Of a DNA stretch of 64,000 bases, positions 46,615-56,287 are shown piece by piece. This stretch comes from Gammaproteobacteria bacterium 42_54_T18 (GTDB lineage Bacteria; Pseudomonadota; Gammaproteobacteria; Pseudomonadales; Ketobacteraceae). A model generated the notes under the pieces. It saw only the letters and a list, made by a program, of their open reading frames with translations, was not told the origin of the DNA and made no database searches. A program made the translations under genes and the position numbers. The stretch's first letter is position 1. Each line of letters begins with the position of its first letter. The DNA is taken from contig MAAL01000021.1 of assembly GCA_002163245.1 (NCBI GenBank), forward strand, positions 123,677-187,676, written 5' to 3'.

Positions 46615-47205
46615 ATGTTGATAAGTTCCGATAGCGATAGATTTTCCAGACTCGTGGTTGTTGGAACTTCATGGGGTGGTATAGACGCACTTAAAGTGCT
46701 GTTGAAACATATAAACGCACCGTTTACCTTTTCCGTTGTGATAGTTATTCATCAAGAAAGACAAAAAAAGAGTCATTTATCGAAGATATTTGCGGAGATG
46801 GTTTCATTTCCAGTATTGGAAGCTGAAGATAAACAACAAATATTACCGGGAAACGTGTACATTTCTACACCTAATTATCATTTGTTGGTGGAGCAGGACG
46901 GAACCTTGTCCCATACTGTTGATAGACCGGTTAATTTTTGTCGGCCTTCCGTGGATGTGTTATTCCAAACGGCTGCGGACGCTTTTGGTAAGCGCGTTAT
47001 TGCTATTGTGCTAACTGGTGCAAATCAAGATGGGGCAAACGGGTCTAAGTGGGTAAAACAGCGGGGAGGGCAGGTATTTGTGCAAGATCCAAAAGAAGCA
47101 GAGGCGAAAGTAATGCCATTAGCGACCATTGCGAATATTGACGTAGATCTTATTGGAAGCCTAAGTACCTTAGCTTTGACGCTTAATAATTTGGGGCGCA
47201 GCTAG
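46615..47205 (+). CDS. CheB-type methylesterase without receiver domain
   Basis: 196 residues, only the catalytic half of CheB. The catalytic triad is visible: S19 in VVVGTSWGG, H46 in VIVIHQER, and D139 in LTGANQDGANG. Normal CheB has an N-terminal receiver that controls activity; here it is missing, so control must come from elsewhere, perhaps from the kinase's extra receivers. GGAGG lies seven bases before the ATG. It starts 29 bases after cheR. Confidence 0.9.
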   Translation: MLISSDSDRFSRLVVVGTSWGGIDALKVLLKHINAPFTFSVVIVIHQERQKKSHLSKIFAEMVSFPVLEAEDKQQILPGNVYISTPNYHLLVEQDGTLSHTVDRPVNFCRPSVDVLFQTAADAFGKRVIAIVLTGANQDGANGSKWVKQRGGQVFVQDPKEAEAKVMPLATIANIDVDLIGSLSTLALTLNNLGRS

Positions 47206-47207
47206 TA

Positions 47208-47300
47208 ATGAATAGATTTATAGGCCGCCTGCTGTTGGGTGATAGATCAAAAATTAATATCATGATGTTATTACAGGTTGTTGTTATTGATGAAAGTTGA
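47208..47300 (+). CDS. Possible 30-codon small ORF between cheB and the REC-GGDEF-EAL gene
   Basis: An ATG two bases after the cheB stop opens MNRFIGRLLLGDRSKINIMM..., ending in TGA at 47300, which overlaps the start of the next gene by 11 bases. The peptide is short and hydrophobic at its centre. It could couple translation between the two genes. No family is recognised, and the reading frame may be chance. Confidence 0.25.
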   Translation: MNRFIGRLLLGDRSKINIMMLLQVVVIDES

Positions 47301-49419
47301 GCAACGTATATTACTAGTGGATGACAAGCGCGCAAACTTGGTGGCGCTTGAGAGTTTGCTAGAGGAGCTAGATGTTCAGTTGCTAAGTGCAACATCAGGC
47401 CCAGAGGCGTTAAGTCTGCTGCTAAAGCATGATATATCGTTGGTGTTGCTTGATGTGCAAATGCCGGATATGGATGGTTATGAAGTTGCCGAACTAATGC
47501 GTTCTCGCAAGCAGACTCGTACTATTCCTATTATCTTTGTGACCGCTATTAATCATGAAGAGACTCATATTTTTAAAGGTTATGAAAGTGGAGGTGTAGA
47601 GTTTCTATCAAAACCAATAGAGCCTTATATTCTTACTAGTAAAGTTAAGGTATTTCTGGAGTTAGACAAACAAAAGCGTCTACTGGAACACTCATTAAAT
47701 CAAGTTCAGCAGCTTAAGAATCGAAATGACTTGTTATTGCGTTCTGTGGGAGAAGGAATAATTGGCATTGACTCGGAAGGTGTTATTACTTTTGCCAACC
47801 CTGCTGCTGAAATGATTTTGGACTATGAACTGGAAGAGTTGGTGACTCTATCTGTTGGTCAATGTGTCATGGTAACCACGATTAATCCCGAAAATTTTAT
47901 TTGGGAAAAATCGAAAATTTATGAGAAGTGCCGTACGGGCGAAAAACATCATTCAGATGTGGGTGTATTTCGAACCAAACATCATAAGATGATACCTGTT
48001 GAGTATACAGCAACACCAGTAAGCAAACCTGATGGAGAGTTTACTGATGTAGTGCTAATTTTTAAAGATATTACCGAGCGCAAAAAAATTGAAGATCAGC
48101 TGAATTACATGGCGCAATATGATGCGCTAACGGGATTGGGAAATAGAAATTTATTTAACGATGCACTAGAAACCAGTATTTTACGTGCGAATCATAGCAA
48201 AGATAGTTTTGCATTGATGTTTATCGATTTGGATCGATTTAAGCAAGTTAATGACTCGTTAGGACATGAAGCTGGAGACACCTTATTAAAAGATGTAACG
48301 GATCGACTGAATTCTTGTGTGCGTAATTCAGATGTGGTTTGTCGTTTAGGTGGTGATGAATTTACCATCATTCTGGAAGGGCATAATATTCATTCAGCAG
48401 CGGTTCGTGTTTCAGAAAAAGTACTGAGGTTCTTATCGATTCCGTTTAGTGTTGAAAATCAAAAGATTTATATTGGTGCTAGTATTGGTATTGTTTTTTA
48501 CCCAGATATGGCAAATGACGCTAATGAGTTGGTAAAAAATGCAGACATGGCGATGTACCAGGCTAAACGTGATGGACGAAATTGTTTCAAAATCTTTGAG
48601 CCGAATATGAAGCAACAGGTCGAAGAGGCATTGGATTTAGAAACAAAATTGCGACATAGCAATGAGAGAAAAGATTTCTTTTTACATTATCAGCCAAAAG
48701 TTAGAGTTAGCGATGGCAAGATAATGGGCGTGGAGGCTTTGTTGCGTTGGCAGCCAGATGGCGACATGATTTCACCGGTTGTGTTTATTCCTTTAGCCGA
48801 AGAAACAGGATTGATTCAGACTATTGGTGAATGGGTGATTGAAGAAACCTGTCGTCAGTTAAGTGTGTGGAAGCAGCGATATCATTTGCCAGAGGATTTC
48901 TCTGCTTCTGTTAACTTATCGGTTAAACAACTCAACGATGATAGTGTTATTCATATTCTGGAACGACAGTTGGAGGAGCATGAGTTGTCAGCATCTTTAC
49001 TGGAAGTTGAGATTACAGAAACAGTAGTGATGGAAAAAACTGATCAGAACCTTAAGGTTTTATGCGATATTCATAACTTGGGAATAAGTATTGCGTTGGA
49101 TGATTTTGGCACCGGTTATTCTTCTATGAGTTATTTGACGCAGTTGCCGCTAAACGTTTTAAAAATTGATCGATCATTTGTAAATGATATGGAAACAGTA
49201 CAGGGTGCCGCTATTGTAAAGGCGGTGGTGGCGTTGGCAAAAGGTTTGTCACTTAAAGTCGTAGCGGAGGGCGTGGAGACAAAGGAGCAATTGGTACGTC
49301 TGAAAGAACTAAGTTGTGATTATGTGCAGGGATTTTATTACAGTAAACCATTAGCTAATGATGTATTGGAAAAACGTTTTTCTGAAGACTTTGGCTATCG
49401 AGGGGAATCAAAAATATAG
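47290..49419 (+). CDS. Response regulator with REC-PAS-GGDEF-EAL domains
   Basis: 709 residues from the ATG at 47290. The receiver (1-125) has D11/D12, phospho-site D55 and K108. A PAS domain (~145-260) is followed by GGDEF (270-440) and EAL (455-700). The GGDEF motif is intact (RLGGDEF, 354-358), with the RxxD inhibitory site RNSD five residues before it. EAL is intact (482-484) with DDFGTGYSSMSYL and EGVET. It could make or break cyclic-di-GMP. As the output of the kinase cluster it probably controls biofilm or motility. Its start lacks a strong ribosome site. Confidence 0.93.
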   Translation: MKVEQRILLVDDKRANLVALESLLEELDVQLLSATSGPEALSLLLKHDISLVLLDVQMPDMDGYEVAELMRSRKQTRTIPIIFVTAINHEETHIFKGYESGGVEFLSKPIEPYILTSKVKVFLELDKQKRLLEHSLNQVQQLKNRNDLLLRSVGEGIIGIDSEGVITFANPAAEMILDYELEELVTLSVGQCVMVTTINPENFIWEKSKIYEKCRTGEKHHSDVGVFRTKHHKMIPVEYTATPVSKPDGEFTDVVLIFKDITERKKIEDQLNYMAQYDALTGLGNRNLFNDALETSILRANHSKDSFALMFIDLDRFKQVNDSLGHEAGDTLLKDVTDRLNSCVRNSDVVCRLGGDEFTIILEGHNIHSAAVRVSEKVLRFLSIPFSVENQKIYIGASIGIVFYPDMANDANELVKNADMAMYQAKRDGRNCFKIFEPNMKQQVEEALDLETKLRHSNERKDFFLHYQPKVRVSDGKIMGVEALLRWQPDGDMISPVVFIPLAEETGLIQTIGEWVIEETCRQLSVWKQRYHLPEDFSASVNLSVKQLNDDSVIHILERQLEEHELSASLLEVEITETVVMEKTDQNLKVLCDIHNLGISIALDDFGTGYSSMSYLTQLPLNVLKIDRSFVNDMETVQGAAIVKAVVALAKGLSLKVVAEGVETKEQLVRLKELSCDYVQGFYYSKPLANDVLEKRFSEDFGYRGESKI

Positions 49420-49440
49420 ACTGAGTGTGGAGCGTTAGAT

Positions 49441-51432
49441 CTAAAAGCGTGCTTTATTATCAAAAGCATTTAATGTTGGCGGTTTTTTTGGTTTGAGTTT
49501 GACGATATCAACAGGGGCAGGTTTACGCAACATATTGAGTATATCATCGGCTTGTTTTAGTTGAGCATTAATGTCCGCGAGCGTTTGGTTTATTTGATCA
49601 ATTTTACCCTTAGCATCATTGCCATCACTTGATATCGCCCTAAGCTTAAGCACCTGTTCGTCTAGCATTTTTTTCTGTTGCTGAGCATTTTGGAAAATGG
49701 GTAGTAATACATCGTTTAGCCAAGTAATACCGTCAATACGAAGTCGTAAATAGATATTGCTAATCTCTGTCGCAATAGTGGTGAAAAAACGTTTGGATGT
49801 TGATTTTTGTTCGGTAAGCATTTTCTTTAAATTACGTCTAAAGCTTCCAGACTTATTCCGCAAATCATCCAGCTTGACGATATAGGTCTTACTGTCAAAG
49901 CGTGGGTAATCAATCGGAGCTAATCCCTGTTCTGACTCGTAATTGGCATATACCTCCGCAATTAATTTTTGCACACCGTTTTTAGATTCAGAAAACGCAA
50001 CCATATCAGATCGAATGCTATCAAAAAAAGAATCCATTGCGTTGTTCATACCAACAACCGTCCAAGACGCCGATAACGCTTGCCCTGCTGTTTTGCGGTA
50101 TTGCTCTAGTTTTTCTTTATCTACATGTGAAAGCATTGCACTACCTTCACGGTTGATCGCTTTTCGACTGGATTTAAGTAAAATCAATTTCTTATGGTAA
50201 AATGCTTGTTCTGCTTTGCTTTGGTCAGATAACGAGCTTAGTTGGCTGACGTGATTTTGCACGTCACCTTGCAAAATGTGTTGTTGCTCTAATAGGCTTT
50301 CTTTGCGGCGTAGGATCATTTTACGACTGCCGTGTAGCATCGTAAGAATATCTTTTACTACTCGATTTTTAACCATTAACTCTTTACGGCGAATGACGTC
50401 ATTGGATAAGAGTTTTTCTAGCGCAGGTAAGTTACTTTGGGCTAAGCGTTCTTCATTTCCGTCAATTTGCGCCAGTAAACCTTCTTTGGCAGACACCGTT
50501 ATAATTTCATCAGGGGCTATGCTGAGTAAACGAGCACACTGAGATTGCATTTCACGAATGATTTGACGATTATATGCATCGGCTTCTAACTCATCCCAGA
50601 TAGAGTCAACCTTGTTAAGCACGGCATAAACACCGGTGTTTTCCTGTAGATTAAGGTCGCGAATGTGACGATTCCAAATTTCTAAATCAGTACCGCTGAC
50701 CCCCGTTGATGCACTTAATAATAATAGAATGGCATGGGCTTCGGGCAATAAGCTAAATGTTAACTCTGGTTCACAACCGAGGGCATTGAGTCCTGGGGTG
50801 TCAATAATAGTTAGCCCTTGTTCAAGAAGGGGGTGTCGAAAGCTGATCATGGCATGGCGCCAAGCTGGGATGTAGACTTTATCGCTATCGTCTTCTACGG
50901 GTTCCAATATATTGACTTGAAACCCCATTGCAGCGGCATCTTCACGATTAACTCTCTTAACGGAAGCGACCTCAGAAAAGGCCTTTTTCATCATTTCTGG
51001 ATTGTTTTGATCAATAGGTACATATACCCAATTATCTGGGATTTTCCGAAAACTAGATAAGCCCGAGCTACCTAAACGGGTCTCAATAGGTAATAAGCGT
51101 ATATAACTTTTATCGTTTTCTGGGTCAAAAAATAACTCTGTAGGGCACATTGTTGTGCGGCCACCACCAGAGGGTAATACACGGGTACCAAAGTGCGCAA
51201 AAAAGAGGGCATTAATAAGTTCGGTTTTACCCCGAGAGAATTCACCAACAAACGCGAGGATAATACGATCTTCTTTGAGCATTTCAAAGGCAATTTTGAG
51301 TCGTTCATCCATTTCCGCTGACTGTAAGCGGTTTGCTACCAACCAGCCACGATAACGCATCAGCTGCTGGAGTATATCTTTTCTCCATCTGATATATGCG
51401 TCAACTTGACGTGCTAACCGGCTGGTATCCAT
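49441..51432 (-). CDS. Dynamin-like GTPase
   Basis: 663 residues. The G1 loop is GEFSRGKT (63-70), G3 is DTPG (211-214), and G4 is NKVD (273-276). An LPSGGGRTTMCPTEL segment is the switch/G2 region. The remainder (~330-650) is long alpha helices with Q/E-rich coiled coil (LLEQQHILQGDVQNHVSQLSS; AQQQKKMLDEQVLKLR). This matches the bacterial dynamin-like fold, linked in other species to membrane fusion, fission or repair. Only one such gene is present here; many systems have a pair. It converges on the cyclic-di-GMP gene. Confidence 0.85.
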   Translation of the reverse strand: MDTSRLARQVDAYIRWRKDILQQLMRYRGWLVANRLQSAEMDERLKIAFEMLKEDRIILAFVGEFSRGKTELINALFFAHFGTRVLPSGGGRTTMCPTELFFDPENDKSYIRLLPIETRLGSSGLSSFRKIPDNWVYVPIDQNNPEMMKKAFSEVASVKRVNREDAAAMGFQVNILEPVEDDSDKVYIPAWRHAMISFRHPLLEQGLTIIDTPGLNALGCEPELTFSLLPEAHAILLLLSASTGVSGTDLEIWNRHIRDLNLQENTGVYAVLNKVDSIWDELEADAYNRQIIREMQSQCARLLSIAPDEIITVSAKEGLLAQIDGNEERLAQSNLPALEKLLSNDVIRRKELMVKNRVVKDILTMLHGSRKMILRRKESLLEQQHILQGDVQNHVSQLSSLSDQSKAEQAFYHKKLILLKSSRKAINREGSAMLSHVDKEKLEQYRKTAGQALSASWTVVGMNNAMDSFFDSIRSDMVAFSESKNGVQKLIAEVYANYESEQGLAPIDYPRFDSKTYIVKLDDLRNKSGSFRRNLKKMLTEQKSTSKRFFTTIATEISNIYLRLRIDGITWLNDVLLPIFQNAQQQKKMLDEQVLKLRAISSDGNDAKGKIDQINQTLADINAQLKQADDILNMLRKPAPVDIVKLKPKKPPTLNAFDNKARF

Positions 51433-51599
51433 CTTGATTATGTTGATCCTATAAAATTCGTTCTATCTTACGTGCCCAGAGCCATAAGTCTGTGATGAAC
51501 ATAGGGTTTGGCACGATTGGGGTTGTATCAGTGCCGTGTCGCTGTGCCTGCATTCACTATGTATTAGAATAGCTTAGCAGGAATTGCAGGGACTACGAT

Positions 51600-52160
51600 T
51601 TAAAAGGGGCCTTGACCAAGCCCAAATAGAACCTTAATTGTACTGATAAGTACTAAGACGATCATGGGGGATAAGTCTAAGCCACCCATAGGGGGTAATA
51701 TTTTACGTGCTGGAGCCATGACTGGTTCAGTGATTTGCTGTAGCAGAGCAACGAGTGGGTTGTAGGATCCTTGGGCAATCCAGCTCATTAAAATACTAAT
51801 AAATATACTAAACATGTAAAAATTAAGCAGGGTATTGGCGGCTGACTTTATTACACTTATACCAAGAACAAGAGGTGAAAGTCCCGCTAAGGTGCCGTTA
51901 TAAATCAATATAATCACGATCATTTTTAACAGCACTAAGGCTAACATCAGCACAATGCTTGCAACATCAACACCACCGAACCCTGGAATGATACGACGTA
52001 GGGGTTTAAGCACTGGGGTGGTAGCTTTAACAATAAATTGTGATATCGGATTATAAAAATCTGCACGTACTATCTGTAAGAGAAAGCGTGCTAAAACAAT
52101 CATGATATAGATATCAAACAGGTAACCTAGAATAAAAACCAATGCACCGGCTGGGTTCAT
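51600..52160 (-). CDS. yggT: YggT family membrane protein
   Basis: 186 residues with two YggT repeats, each with a pair of membrane helices and the loop pattern PVLKPLRRIIPGFGGVD / PVMAPARKILPPMGGLD. The second repeat resembles the first, so the gene is a tandem duplication as is normal for the family. Linked in E. coli to osmotic tolerance; mechanism unclear. It lies 55 bases after proC in the yggS-proC-yggT operon. Confidence 0.93.
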   Translation of the reverse strand: MNPAGALVFILGYLFDIYIMIVLARFLLQIVRADFYNPISQFIVKATTPVLKPLRRIIPGFGGVDVASIVLMLALVLLKMIVIILIYNGTLAGLSPLVLGISVIKSAANTLLNFYMFSIFISILMSWIAQGSYNPLVALLQQITEPVMAPARKILPPMGGLDLSPMIVLVLISTIKVLFGLGQGPF

Positions 52161-52215
52161 AATTGTGATGTTCCTAGTAAATTAAACGTTAATATAGCAT
52201 GCAGTTACGGTGAAC

Positions 52216-53025
52216 CTATGATGCTAACTCTTTAGAGCGATCATAAGCACCTTTTATCGCTTCGGCAAATATAGCTTTTAATCCGTTGTCTTGCATAATA
52301 TTAATTGCACACTCAGTGGTACCAGCGGGAGAGGTGACTCGCCGGCGTAGCTCTGCTGCATCAACATCGCTGGTGATAGCTAGTTGCGCTGACCCTAGCG
52401 CTGTTTGTAAGGTAAGTTGGGATGCCACTGAATCGGGCAAACCTAAAGAGCGGCCTGCTTCCATCATCGCTTCCATTACCAATAAAAAATATGCAGGGCC
52501 ACTGCCGGAAAGAGCCGTGACTGCATCAATTTGATCCTCATTTTCAACCCACAATGCAAGGCCTACGGCGGATAGCACATCTTTTGCGAGTTTTTTCTGG
52601 GTATCTGATACATGCTGATTGGCAAATAACCCCGTTGCCCCAGTTTGAACCAATGCGGGGGTATTGGGCATGCAGCGCACTGCGGGGGCAGACTCGCCGA
52701 GCCAAGTGCTTATATTCTTGAGGGTGATACCGGCTGCAATACTCACTACTAACGGGCGGTGTTGTTGGATAATCTCTTTCAGAGGGGTGGCCACGGTTTC
52801 CATCACTTGGGGTTTAACAGCAAATATAATGACATCTGCGTGACTACAGGCTTGGGTGTTATCCCGTGTGGTATTTACGCCAAGAGTGGTACGATTATGT
52901 AGCAATAAGTCTTCGTTGAGATCAGTCATGGTAATTTGTGTGCTGTCGAAGCCTTTAGCGATTAATCCACCCGCTAGGCTGCTTGCCATGTTGCCGGCTC
53001 CGATGAAAGTGATCTTAGCGCTCAT
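52216..53025 (-). CDS. proC: Pyrroline-5-carboxylate reductase ProC
   Basis: 269 residues. The NAD(P) loop ITFIGAGNMASSLAGGL is at the N-terminus. VRCMPNTPALVQTGATGLFAN and the C-terminal ALSGSGPAYFLLVMEAM and RRRVTSPAGTTECAINIM are ProC motifs. It makes proline from pyrroline-5-carboxylate. It lies 50 bases after yggS, the usual neighbour. Confidence 0.97.
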   Translation of the reverse strand: MSAKITFIGAGNMASSLAGGLIAKGFDSTQITMTDLNEDLLLHNRTTLGVNTTRDNTQACSHADVIIFAVKPQVMETVATPLKEIIQQHRPLVVSIAAGITLKNISTWLGESAPAVRCMPNTPALVQTGATGLFANQHVSDTQKKLAKDVLSAVGLALWVENEDQIDAVTALSGSGPAYFLLVMEAMMEAGRSLGLPDSVASQLTLQTALGSAQLAITSDVDAAELRRRVTSPAGTTECAINIMQDNGLKAIFAEAIKGAYDRSKELAS

Positions 53026-53075
53026 ATCTGATGTGTCCGTCTAGTGTTGTATTTTAAAGTTGTATTTTAGTGCCG

Positions 53076-53777
53076 TTATTGCCGAGGGCCAAATAGAGCT
53101 GTGCCAATGCGTATAATGGTTGTTCCTTCAGCGATGGCTGCTTCTATATCGTCAGACATTCCCATTGAGAGAGTATCCAGAGCTAGGGTGTGTCTAGGTA
53201 GCTGCTGATTAATGCTTGAGAGTAATCTAGCAACTTTTTCGAAAGGTTGGCGTTGTTCGGCGAATGTTTCCCGTTTTTGGGGAATACACATTAATCCCCG
53301 CAATCTGAGATTAGGTAGTTGACTGATTTCTATTGCCGCATTGACGGCCTCATCTATCATAAACCCGGATTTGGATGTTTCATTATCAATATTAACTTGC
53401 AAACAAATTTGCAAAGGGGGAAGTGTGGATGGTCGCTGGTTGCTAAGCCGTTTGGCAAGTTTTAAGCGGTCGACACTGTGCACCCAGTGAAAATGTTCAG
53501 CAACTGCACGAGATTTGTTGGATTGTATGGGGCCAATAAAATGCCAGCAGATATTACAGTCGGTTAGCTGTTGTTGTTTATCTAAGGCTTCTTGCAGATA
53601 GTTCTCGCCAAAGTTTTTTATAGAGGAAGAATACAGGGTACGAATATTTTCCGCTGTTCTGGTTTTGCTAACAGCAAGTAACGTGGGAATACTGCGCTGA
53701 TGTTTTTGGCAGGCGAGTGATATTCTTTTTTCTACCCCCTGCTGTCGGTCTGCGATCTGTTGCTCAGAAATAGGCAT
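53076..53777 (-). CDS. yggS: YggS/PLPBP pyridoxal-phosphate homeostasis protein
   Basis: 233 residues. The PLP lysine is K38 in LLAVSKTR. IKNFGENYLQEALDKQ, WHFIGPIQSNK and GLMCIPQ, SMGMSDDIEAAIAEGTTIIRIGTALFG are family blocks. These single-barrel proteins buffer vitamin B6 and affect amino-acid balance. It is first of its operon and divergent from pilT; the 221-base gap holds promoters I could not place with confidence. Confidence 0.95.
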   Translation of the reverse strand: MPISEQQIADRQQGVEKRISLACQKHQRSIPTLLAVSKTRTAENIRTLYSSSIKNFGENYLQEALDKQQQLTDCNICWHFIGPIQSNKSRAVAEHFHWVHSVDRLKLAKRLSNQRPSTLPPLQICLQVNIDNETSKSGFMIDEAVNAAIEISQLPNLRLRGLMCIPQKRETFAEQRQPFEKVARLLSSINQQLPRHTLALDTLSMGMSDDIEAAIAEGTTIIRIGTALFGPRQ

Positions 53778-53998
53778 AATACTATGATAAATAAGAATAA
53801 AATGGTTTGGATTATGGTTGTAATGCGGCTATTTTAACGTAAAACAATTGCAATTGCTGAATTACTCGTTGATTAGGTCGTTGATTAGACAGGTGTAACC
53901 GCATTCCGGGTGCTAACCTAATAGAGATTACCTATTTATATAGACTGCCCGTAGCTGTCTTTTAGACATGATTAGAATGACAACAGGTTAAAGAATCA

Positions 53999-55033
53999 AT
54001 GGATATTACTGAATTACTCGCATTTAGTGTTAAAAATGGTGCATCTGATTTGCACCTTTCGGCTGGTTTGCCCCCTATGATCCGTGTAGATGGTGATGTG
54101 CGCAGAATAAACTTGCCTCCCATGGATCATAAGCAAGTGCATTCACTGATTTATGACATAATGAATGATAAGCAGCGAAAAGATTATGAAGAATTTCTAG
54201 AAACAGATTTTTCTTTCGAAGTCCCTGGCGTAGCCCGTTTTCGTGTTAACGCGTTTAACCATAACCGAGGTGCAGGGGCGGTATTTCGTACAATCCCATC
54301 AAAAGTGCTGACCATGGAGGATTTGGGCCAAGGGCAGGTATTTAGAGATATTTCAGATATTCCACGCGGTATTGTATTGGTAACAGGGCCAACGGGTTCT
54401 GGAAAAAGTACAACCTTGGCAGCGATGATTGATTATATTAATGAAACGCGTTATGAACATATATTAACCATCGAAGATCCTATTGAATTTGTTCATGAGA
54501 GTAAAAAGTGCCTTATGAACCAACGTGAAGTACATCGTGATACCTTAGGGTTCGCCGAAGCATTACGGTCGGCGTTACGTGAAGATCCCGATATTATCCT
54601 TGTTGGTGAGATGCGAGATTTGGAAACGATTCGATTAGCGTTAACTGCCGCAGAGACGGGTCATCTAGTATTTGGTACATTGCATACAACCTCGGCGGCA
54701 AAAACCATTGACCGTGTGGTTGATGTATTCCCGGCAGCGGAAAAGTCTATGGTACGGTCTATGTTGTCTGAGTCATTACAGGCCGTTATTTCGCAATCAC
54801 TGCTTAAGAAAAATGGTGGTGGACGAATTGCTGCCCATGAAATTATGCTAGGTACACCGGCTATTCGTAACTTGATTCGAGAAGATAAAGTGGCACAGAT
54901 GTATTCTGCGATTCAAACGGGGGGTAATTTAGGCATGCAGACATTGGATCAATGTTTACGAGAGCTACTAAACAAAGGGCTAATTTCTCCTGAAGCTGCA
55001 CGCGAGAAAGCAAAAAACCCAGAGAATTTCTAG
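53999..55033 (+). CDS. pilT: Type IV pilus retraction ATPase PilT
   Basis: 344 residues. Walker A is GPTGSGKST (130-138), Walker B region DPDIILVGEMRD (with E204), and the retraction signature AIRNLIRE is at 288-295. PilT disassembles the pilus from its base to drive twitching. pilU follows after 51 bases. The pair opposite yggS-proC is the Pseudomonas arrangement. Confidence 0.98.
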   Translation: MDITELLAFSVKNGASDLHLSAGLPPMIRVDGDVRRINLPPMDHKQVHSLIYDIMNDKQRKDYEEFLETDFSFEVPGVARFRVNAFNHNRGAGAVFRTIPSKVLTMEDLGQGQVFRDISDIPRGIVLVTGPTGSGKSTTLAAMIDYINETRYEHILTIEDPIEFVHESKKCLMNQREVHRDTLGFAEALRSALREDPDIILVGEMRDLETIRLALTAAETGHLVFGTLHTTSAAKTIDRVVDVFPAAEKSMVRSMLSESLQAVISQSLLKKNGGGRIAAHEIMLGTPAIRNLIREDKVAQMYSAIQTGGNLGMQTLDQCLRELLNKGLISPEAAREKAKNPENF

Positions 55034-55084
55034 AATACGGTGTATAGAACGTTCAGATAACAATGCAGTAGTAAGGGGTAAAGA

Positions 55085-56218
55085 ATGGACTTTGAAGGTC
55101 TGCTAAAATTAATGGTGGAAAAAGGCGCGTCGGATTTATTTATCACGGCTGGCGTTGCCCCCAGCATGAAAGTCCATGGGCGAATTGTTCCTGTAACAAA
55201 AACTTCCCTAAGCCCAGAGAAAACTCGTGAAACTGTGCTGGGAGTAATGAATGAATCTCAGCGTAAAGAATTTGTAGAGACACGTGAGTGTAACTTTGCG
55301 ATTAGTGCGCGGGGCATTGGACGATTTCGTGTGAGTGCGTTTTATCAGCGTAATCTTGTTGGAATGGTGTTGCGGCGTATTGAAACCAATATACCTCGCA
55401 TTGATGATCTTGGTCTGCCCTCAATGATTAAAGACTTAGCGATGACTAAGCGGGGCATTGTTATTTTTGTCGGGGCAACGGGAACGGGTAAATCTACCTC
55501 TCTTGCCTCTATGATTGGCCATCGTAATCACAATAGTAAAGGGCATATTATTAGTATCGAAGACCCTATTGAATATATTCACCAGCATGCAGGGTGTATT
55601 GTTACTCAGCGTGAAGTTGGACTAGATACGGAAAGTTTTGATATTGCGCTAAAAAATACCTTACGACAGGCGCCAGATGTTATTATGATTGGAGAAATTC
55701 GTACCCGGGAAACTATGGGATATGCTATCGCCTTTGCTGAAACTGGTCACTTGGTATTAGCAACACTACACGCCAATAACGCTAACCAAGCGTTGGATCG
55801 TGTTGTTCACTTTTTTGCAGCGGATCGTCATAGTCAATTATGGATGGATTTGTCTCTCAACTTAAAAGCAATGGTCGCACAACAATTGATTCCAACCCCT
55901 GACGGTAAGGGGCGTCGAGCGGTGGTTGAAATCCTTCTAAATACCCCTTTAATGGCAGACCATATCCGAAAAGGAGATGTGCACTTATTAAAACCATTAA
56001 TGATTAAGTCTCGTGAGTTGGGAATGCAAACCTTTGATCAGGCACTGTATGATCTGTACTCCGCTGGAGAAATCACTTACGAAGACGCCATGTCTCACGC
56101 AGATGCGCCGAATGATTTACGTTTGATGATTAAATTAGGTAATGAGGGTGGCCTAGATCAACTAGAGGATGCAACAAAAGGTCTGTCACTTGAAGACGAC
56201 GACTCATTAAAGTTCTAG
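55085..56218 (+). CDS. pilU: Type IV pilus retraction ATPase PilU
   Basis: 377 residues, paralogous to PilT. Walker A is GATGTGKST (130-138) and the Walker B stretch is APDVIMIGEIRTRETM. At the C-terminus AIRNLIRE is replaced by PLMADHIRKGD, as expected of PilU, and it has a longer acidic tail (LEDATKGLSLEDDDSLKF). PilU assists PilT in forceful retraction. An AAGGGGTAAAG sequence lies before the ATG. Confidence 0.96.
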   Translation: MDFEGLLKLMVEKGASDLFITAGVAPSMKVHGRIVPVTKTSLSPEKTRETVLGVMNESQRKEFVETRECNFAISARGIGRFRVSAFYQRNLVGMVLRRIETNIPRIDDLGLPSMIKDLAMTKRGIVIFVGATGTGKSTSLASMIGHRNHNSKGHIISIEDPIEYIHQHAGCIVTQREVGLDTESFDIALKNTLRQAPDVIMIGEIRTRETMGYAIAFAETGHLVLATLHANNANQALDRVVHFFAADRHSQLWMDLSLNLKAMVAQQLIPTPDGKGRRAVVEILLNTPLMADHIRKGDVHLLKPLMIKSRELGMQTFDQALYDLYSAGEITYEDAMSHADAPNDLRLMIKLGNEGGLDQLEDATKGLSLEDDDSLKF

Positions 56219-56287
56219 GAGCTAATGTTTTAGAATTCTTGGCACTTTACATACCTCTATAAGTCTATCGATAGTAGCTATGAAAAC

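Noticed and set aside
51500..51530. TGGCACG near the dynamin-like gene resembling a sigma54 site
   Set aside because: The downstream element is GGGT rather than TTGC at the required spacing.
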